Shown here: positions 36,901 to 45,900 of the stretch, one piece after another | Position numbering within the stretch: the stretch's first letter is position 1 | How the letters are laid out: each line of letters starts with the position of its first letter | Origin: Henricia sp. BOLD:AAB3569 | Lineage: Eukaryota > Echinodermata > Asteroidea > Spinulosida > Echinasteridae | Direction: 5' to 3' | NCBI GenBank assembly: GCA_037783545.1 | Contig: JBBELK010000060.1 | Location: 992,001 to 1,056,000 of the forward strand | Length of the DNA stretch: 64,000 nt | Program-made: the position numbers and the translations under genes | The notes under the pieces: model-generated | Database searches by the model: none | Seen by the model: only the letters and a program-made list of their open reading frames with translations | What the model was told of the DNA's origin: nothing

Positions 36901-39900
36901 GTGGGACTGTAGGAAACAATGCTGACGATGACGAGGATGATGATTTTCTGAAAGACATCACCGTGGCAGATCTGAAGGCCTTGCTAGATGAGCTTAGAGG
37001 GAAGCAACAAGGTAGATACAACCAGTTCATCCAAATAATGTGAAGTGAGATAACCTCATCTTACATGCACTCTTACAAAATAGGAATCCAATTGTCTTAA
37101 AATGTAAATTCTCGATCAGAACATGAGTTTGTTGAACACAGTGAACTTGTGGATAACATTAAAACAAAGCAGTGATCGGTCAATCAAGTAGACCTGTTTG
37201 AACAAAGTGATTCCCACAGTGATGGACATTTTCTCTTTCTGGGAGAATCTTATGTATAAAGAGCTGACAGAACGATTTGCTGGAAACCAGTTTTTCGGAA
37301 CGAACGTGCAACAGCGACTCTCGTTTTGCCAATTGTGCATACATGACTGGCATATTTTGGATACAATTTCCGGCAAAGCCGAAATAAAATAGTGAAAAAT
37401 GCATCAAGTGGATAATACACTGCAGCAGAGAGGGTTTTTTTCTTGGTTTTTTTCCGTTGAGAATGTAGGCACCTACAATGCGGTATCCAGAATATGCTGG
37501 TCATGTATATGTATGCACGACCAGCAAAACGAGACTCGCTGTGCGCATTTGCATGTGCGTTCTAGGACCCATGCTCCGGAACACTGTCATGACTGTAACA
37601 GCAGTGTAATACAGCAGTGTTTATTTCCTGGCATTTTGTCAGTAAAACTCACCAATTTCTGACGATGTCCTGTTAAATGAATAAACAATCAACGGCGGTA
37701 TTAATTTTACCAGATTGTGGCAAGATTTACCGGCTGCATGTCATCTTATTTCAAGTCAAGTTTGCTGTATAGTGTATACGTTCCTCTTCGTTCGGATCCA
37801 TCGGCAACTTCAAACCAGTCACATTTCCCAAAATCGTAACTCCACTGCTTGAATTTATCATTGCAGTTTGGAAACGTTCCAGCTTTCAGAGTCGAACAAC
37901 ACGTTTTAACTCACTATTTTGACGAAATTTCATGGCGAGTACATGTTTCAGCATGTTCAGTTTACCATGCAATTTCGAGTGGTCCAGCTTAAAAATACAT
38001 AGAGTAATGTGCGAGGTATTCTAGGTACCGTACAGACTTTTGCGCCGGCTAACATGTATTGGTCTGCACCACCTGCAGCAGCTCGACTTGCCAGTTAATC
38101 TGGTGCTTGACTCACTCATACGCAAGCGCCATAGCACGAAGGCGAGACTCTAGGATTTATACAAATGTAACAATGCAACTGGTCTATTGGGGTTATAATT
38201 TTCAAATTATCACTAAAAAGTTGCAGTAGTTTCATTCGCTTTGGCCGTCATCGAAAATTGTTTGCAGTCATCGGTGAGTTTATCCAAGATCGGTGCATGT
38301 CATCGAGTGTATGGCACACTTTAAATTCTCCTAAAAATGGGGTGGGGGAGGGGGGGGGGGGGGGGGGGAACAGGCAACACATCTTTCCAAAATACATATG
38401 GGTCTTTCCACAGTAAAGGGGGAATTTTGGCAACTAAGACCTTATTTTCCAGAAAATACCTTTGTCATCTGGTCTCAGTTTCAGTTGTTCTGAAGAGATA
38501 ACTTAAGCCCAAAAAGTTTACAAATAGTGTGACAACATGCCTTGTTAAAACCCTGTGTGCAAATTTCCAATATACGCTCGTAACTGGGACTGCCTAAAAT
38601 GTGTCCGTCCTGGTTACGAGCGCATATTGGAAATTTGTACACCGGGTTTTTAGAAAGGCATGTTGTCACACTATTTGTAACCCTTTTTGAGCCTAAGTTA
38701 TCTCTTGATGCAGAACAATTGAAACTTGATTCTTTTATTTTGAGACCAGACAAAGGTATTTTCTGGAAAATATGGTCTGTGTTGCCAAAATGCCCCCAAA
38801 GAAACTCCCAAATACTTGTATCAACAAATCACCCATGTTGTGCCCTTGCCTTGTAGGTGGCGGATCACTAACACCAGGGGATCTAGGCAAAGCTGTGAGC
38901 TACTTGCTAGATCATCTGAGTGTCGATGATCTGCAGACACTGCTGGCTGCTGTCAGGGAAAGGAAACGAGGTATATGCTTCTGCTCAGTGTGACCCGGTC
39001 TTCAAAAATGAGTCGGATGTTGTTATTTTGTGTGTCAATTCTGTTTAATTTTGTTCAACATGAAAGTGAACCAACCCCCATTTTGCACCTCAATTTCAAG
39101 ACAATGAAACTCAGTAATGTGTGACCCTAGAAAAGTAACCAAGGTATCGTTGGAACGCACATACCCTCTGCTTTAAGATGCTGCCATGATTTTTACTGGT
39201 AAATTTATAGTCTGGTCAAAACAACCAAAGTTGGATTACACCCAGAGTCTTGCTATGAAATAGGAACACTCTTGGCAAGGATTTTACTCATACGTTTTGT
39301 GGGTTGCCTTTTATTCATGCGTTTTGTGGGTTGCTTGTTACTCATGCGTTTTGTGGGTTGCTTTTTACTCATGCGTTTTGTGGGTTGCTTTTTACTCATG
39401 CGTTTTGTGGGTTGCTTTTTACTCATGCGTTTTGTGGGTTGCTTTTTACTCATGAATGCGTTTTGTGGGTGTTATGGCCAAGTAGTCTAGTGCGTTGAAC
39501 TCAAGTTCCTGTGCCAGTACTAGAATGTGGGTTCGATTCCGGGCCGTGACAGGTTGTGGCACTTGTGCTCTTGAGCAAGGCACTTAATCACACTTGTTCC
39601 GTCCTTCGGAAGGGATGTAAAGCCGTTGGTCCAGTGTGTTAGGTTTCGGTAACGCACTTTAAAGATCCCAGAGCATTCTTTCGTAAAGAGCAAGGGGAGG
39701 GATTCCCCAGTGTCTCTGGCCGTTTCTAATTCAACTTAGAAGTTGATAGTTATTCGAATATCTATGTTAATTGATCCCATTCCTGTAATTGACGGTCCTT
39801 CTGCTGTTGGATGTGGTGAATAAATAAATAAATAAATAAATAAATTTTCTTCCACGTAGAACTTGACGAAGATAAAATGTCTGATAAGGAGCTGGCTGAA

Positions 39901-42900
39901 GCAATTGAGAGTTTACTTAAACACATCAGTGTAGATGAGCTGCAGAGGATTTTATCTGCCGTAAAGACAAGAAAAAAAGGTACATGCTTGTTATTAAAAA
40001 TAAATTACGAGATTGGAAAAACTATTAAAAACGGCGTTATCTCCATGTGTGATTGAAGATGTGTAGGATAAAAAAGAAACCCCCAAAAAAGACTTGTGTA
40101 TATACCATTCTCAGGACTCCTTCCCTGTACACGTCCACCATAGCTGAGACGCAGCTTTCTCCAGTGCATGGACTGTGTGTTTTGTGTTGTTGTTAACCAA
40201 ACAGCGCGCTTCCATGACTCGCGCAATGCCCTCTTCACACACACAAATTTACACTGAGCCTCTTTGTGCGTGATTGCCACGCGCGTCGCTTTGAGAAAAA
40301 GCATTGTGGAAGGAATTTTGAGCGAAACGATGCACTGAAAATCACTGAATTATGAAAACACTTTCCGTCCAAGCTGTGGAAGGAATTTGGGGTGAAACAA
40401 CGCACCGAAAACCACAGAATTAGCTTGGACATGTTGAACGGAAAGTCTTTTCGTAATTCAGTGATTTTCAGTGCATCGTTTCACTCAAAATTCCCTGCAC
40501 ATCACTTATTGTTAAAGCGACGCACGTTGCAATTACGTGTGCGCGAAAAGGCTCAGTGTGAATTCACCATTACAACAAACGTGCAAATTGTTCGAAGTGA
40601 CGACACAATGAACATCATCACATAACGCATGCACTGCCGTGTCCCAGCTATGGCGGACATACAGGGAAGGTTTCCATAGTTACGGGAATGGTCTATAAGT
40701 TAAAACATGAACACTGTGTTTTTTTGTACATCATGTCACAGCATTCTGATTTTGTGTTCAAACTTTATATATATATTTGATTTTAGAACTAGACACAGAA
40801 GCTGATGATGGACTGAATAACAGAGGTGAGCATTTTTATCCAACCATCTGATTAATCATATTAATTTTTCTGTCAATCAGACAATGACATTTCTGTCCAC
40901 TGTTTTTTATTTTGTTTTCCTTTTCAAATTCCTAAAAAGAAACGCTGTGCTGTCGCCTAGTGAAATGAGAACGTTCCAACGTAGGTGGCGCTATCGTGTC
41001 CATCTCCCCTTGGGCATTTCTGTGTCTGACAGACTAATATGGCTGCTTAGTAATTAGGTGATCGGGCCAACAGCCCGATCACCTATTACTCTCGTACGAT
41101 TTCTTTGTCTTTTTTTTTTTTTTTTTTTTTTTTTCTTTTTCTTTTTCCACTCAAACGTTTCCAGAGCTTTTCTTCAAAACGGTTCAAGCTATCAACTTGA
41201 AACTTTGTAGGAACATCAACCCCAATGTGAAGGTGTGCATACAAGTGTGACGTCATTGTGACGTCATTGGGTATCAAATTACAACCCAAAAATGACTAAA
41301 ATATGCATGTTTTAAAATGCTTCCGTCTGGAAAACCACGTGACCCATGATTTTCGTATTTAGCCGGTTTATAGATAAGATCATGGCCTACGATTTTCTTC
41401 GTGTGGGCATTTTCATCTGACCCTTCCTTCTGGGGTCAATCTGAGGTCAAAGTTCAACGAAAACGAAAATCGCAATTTTTGCACTTATTGAGCAACAATG
41501 CCCATCAAACCAAGCTGAATCTTTTTAAGTAACTAAGTACAGGCATAGGTCCTATGGCAGACTTTCACCAGCGTGTATAATATTATGATGGCATCAAGCG
41601 TGACGTCATCGTGACGTCATCAAGTATCAAATTACACCCCCCAAAAAAACAAAATATGCATATTTTAAAATGCTTCCGTCTTGAAAACCACGTGACCCAG
41701 GATCTTCGTATTTGGCAGGTTTACAGATGACATTCTGTGCTACAATTTTCTTTGTGTGGGCATTTTCATCTGACCCTTCCTTCTGGGGTCAATTGGAGGT
41801 CAAAGTTCAACGAAACTGAGAATCTCAGTTTTTACACTTACCAGCAACAATGCCTATCAAACCAAGCTGAATCGTTAGTAAATTAGATACAGACATAGGC
41901 CCTACGGCAGACTTTCACCAGAATGTATAGTATCACGATGGCATCAAGTGTGACGTAATCATGACGTCATCAGGTGTCAAATTACAAAAATTCAAAGGTT
42001 ATTATTTCCAAAATTCATATCTCAAGAACCGTAATAGATACTTGAACAATTCTTTCACAACATGATAAGTCTAAATGAACTGAACAAATCATACGATGTC
42101 ATGACCCCTGTGTGACGCCTACTTCCGGTCCAAACCGGAAGTTGTTCGAAAATGTGCATTTTGTAAGCGTTTTGAATGCAAATAGATTCAAAGTGGTAGT
42201 GAATTTGACCATATTTCTACGGAACGAAATGTTTCCACACATGTAGACTTTTTGACTATACCATTTGTGACGTCATCACATGGACGGTGGTTACGTAATG
42301 TGGCGTCAAAATACGCAAATTTGGAGCTGAATTGTTTTAAAATGCTGTATCTTGAGAACTACAGCAGATATTTGCATGATTCTTTCGCCACATCTAAGAA
42401 CTTGATGTTTATCAAATTGTTGAACAATTTGTGCACAACATTGTGACGTCATGATATCGTCACAGGTGTCAAATTACAAAAATTCAAAGGTTATTATTTT
42501 CAAAATTCATATCTCAAGAACCGTAATAGATACTTGAACAATTCTTTCACAACATGATAAGTCTAAATGAACTGAACAAATCATACGATGTCATGACCCC
42601 TGTGTGACGCCTACTTCCGGTCCAAACCGGAAGTTGTTCGAAAATGTGCAATTTTTTAGCATTTTGAATGCAAATAGATTCAAAGTGGTAGTGAATTTGA
42701 CCATATTTCTACGGAACGAAATGTTTCCACACATGTGGACCTTTTGACTATACCATTGGTGACGTCATTACATGGACGGTGGTTACGTAATGTGGTGTCA
42801 AATCACGCAAATTTGGAGCTGAGATGTTTTAAAATGCTGTATCTTGAGAACTACAGCAGATATTTGCATGATTCTTTCGCCACATTTAAGAACTTGATGT

Positions 42901-45900
42901 TTATCAAATTGTTGAACAATTTGTGCACAAAATTGTGACGTCATGATGTCGTCACAGGTGTCACATTACAAGATTTCAAAGGTTATTATTTCAACAATTC
43001 ATATCTCAAAACGGTGCAAGCTATCAACCCCCAGCTATGGCGGATATGCAGGGAGGAGATATTAGTTACCGGATTAGTGTATACAGCAGCCGATTTCACG
43101 AAACTTTACGCAATTGCGCAAGTCCACTTACGCCATAAGTTATTGCGCAAGTAATGGCGTAAGTGGACTTGCGCAATTGCGTAAAGTTTCGTGAAATCGG
43201 CTGCTGAACTTCCATTTTTGCCATTCCACAGGTGATAACAACGTCTGAAATTCATCACAAAATGTTCATTTAACCCGATCACCTGGCGTTTGTAACAACA
43301 AACGTCATACCTCTAGTTTTATTTTTGTATTTATGAAAGTTGATAAATTATACCTTGCCTGTTAACATTTTAGCCTGCCAATGGTTTCCATCAGACTGGC
43401 CGAAATAACAAACACGGGGTGTTTTATTGGATTTTGTTTCCTTTAATTATAATGTGTCTTGATTTACTTGAAGGTCTTGAAGATCATGTAACTGAGGCTG
43501 ACGTGATGGATGACCTGATGGACTTTCTGGCTGGACTCAGCATTGAGGATCTACAGACAACCATCTTGGCTGTACACAGGAAGAAGCAAGGTACATTCAT
43601 GTTTCAATTAAATGCATCACCTACATCAATACTGTACTTTCTTAACAAATCATTTTTAGTACATATGATGTGATCACTACGGTTCGTGGTTACTTGCTGA
43701 ACACGATTTGGCACGGAATCAATCAGATTTCAATCAATCAAATACGTTGCAGCTGATGCGCGTCACAAACATTTATGCTCAAGATTCTGATGCACGAGTC
43801 AGTTTGTAGGCAGTGATGTCATTTGAGAGAGGTTAATTAATGCTTTGGGCATTTTCAAGGTTAGTAACATTATTACGTCAGATACTGTGAAAATGCTTTT
43901 GTAATGACCCGGTAAGCTACATGTAACGTATCATCATGTAGCGTATGAAATGACATATACTGCATCCTATGACATGCAACATGTAGCTCTCTAGGTCATT
44001 ATAAGAGCATTTTCACAGTAACTGTAACGGTAACTTTCACGGCGTTACATGTTATGTCAGTTTCTGTGAAAATGCCAATTTGTCTTCATTCTTTTCCATT
44101 TCAGCAATGAAAGAAGCCGTGGGCAAAGTAGCAAATGAATATTTGAATGATAAAGCATCTAAAGATGAAGATGGTGGTCATGAACGTGAAAATGATGATG
44201 CAACTACTGGACTGGGACCGTGTGCGCAAGAGAAACAGGATATCTTTGAGCAAATAACCACTGCTAGACTGGCCAACAAGTACCATGTGGGCGGTGATGT
44301 TCCCAACTGCAATGACGATGGCTACTATGCTCCCATTCAGTGCTCGGGATCGATGTAAGTCTATACGCTGGTGCACACACAGTTCTAATTTATTTCCTTC
44401 CTACAAGACACTGTATTGCTTTTGCTCTTCAGTTAAAGTTGCACTGTCCGTGTTTGGGTGAAAGGATTAAAAAAATTAATTCACACAAGCTATCGAATTT
44501 AGAAAGCTTACGTGTCTCTGTAACGAACAATATAAAACAATTAAATTTCCGACGTCGGAAATTGGAGATACAAGCCTTTTTCTTGAAACGGGCTTCACAT
44601 GTTGTACATGTGCGCGTAGCTCATATGTACATAGTATGTGTACAATGTATACAGTCTTCCCCACCCCCCCCCCCCCCCATACTCTATGCAGACTTTTTCT
44701 TTTCGTGCCGAAAATATTTTTTTCCTCAAAATCAAAACGCAGGTTTTCGCTCTAACTTTACAATTAGCCTAAGGGCATCATTACACACCTTACCCTTTTT
44801 TTTTAACCCCCTTGTCCCTTTTTTAATGCTTATAGGCAACTCGTCTGCGGACATGTGCAAGTCAACACAGTTAAGGTGCTACCTGGTTTATGCAGACCTC
44901 TGTTGTCCAAACGTTCGCATAGTGTATGTAATGCTCGTACACATGTACATTTGCGTCATGACCCTGTCGATTAAAAGACGGGGCCTGTCTTTTATTATTT
45001 CTTGTTTTTAATTGACTGGCATTAATCTTTGACGTGATTTTACGTTCTTGGTACCAAATGAAAGCTGGTAACTTTTTCTAATTTAGAAAAATAGCAATTT
45101 AGCTTTTACAAAATTGTTGATGCTCAAATCGGCCTAAAACTGGACAGTGCAACTTTTAAATCAATGTGATTGACTACTTGGGATTGATGTACATTCTGTA
45201 GACTGGCAAATGTTATACTTTAATGAGGTGGTATTTATGTGATAAAAGCTACCTAATTCCCTTATTTCCATGAGATAACTTCTAGGGATAGTATAATGGC
45301 GTTCAAGACTTTGAAAAAAAAATGGAAAGGATTAGAAAAACCAAAAAAGGTAATTCGAGGTATAGTAGACCATTTTTGAGGAAATACCTTTGTCTGGTCT
45401 CAAAATAAAATAAATAAGTTTAAGTTGTTCTGAAGAGATACCTTAGGCTCAAAAAGGGTTACAAATAGTGTGACAACATGCCTTTCTAAAAACCCTGCGT
45501 ACAAATTTCCAATATACGCTCGTAATCGGGACAGACACTTGTGTCACATTTTAGGCCTGAGAAGCAGTGTGCTCGGGTGGTATTTCAACCCATGAACTCC
45601 TGCAGACTAGGCAGGTGTTGTAATAACCACTCATCCATCAAGCTGGCCAACTTGAATAGTTTGTTTGGATCATTTAGCAGCGGGAACCGCAATTAAAAGG
45701 AAGGTGATTTCACTTCAGAAACCATTTCTACATAATGTCTTGACATTGTAGGTGTTACTGTGTGGACATCAATGGAGCAACTACAGGGGAAGAAACAACA
45801 ATCTGGCAAGCAGGATCGCTGAAATGCTCCCAAGAAGACGGTAAAGATCACTCCACTCTTTCTTACCATGATAAAATAAACTGCACTGCGTTTGACATGT

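Noticed and set aside
44340-45011. 223-residue plus-strand frame
   Set aside because: It overlaps the end of exon 14 in another frame and runs through the T5 element; no family motif.
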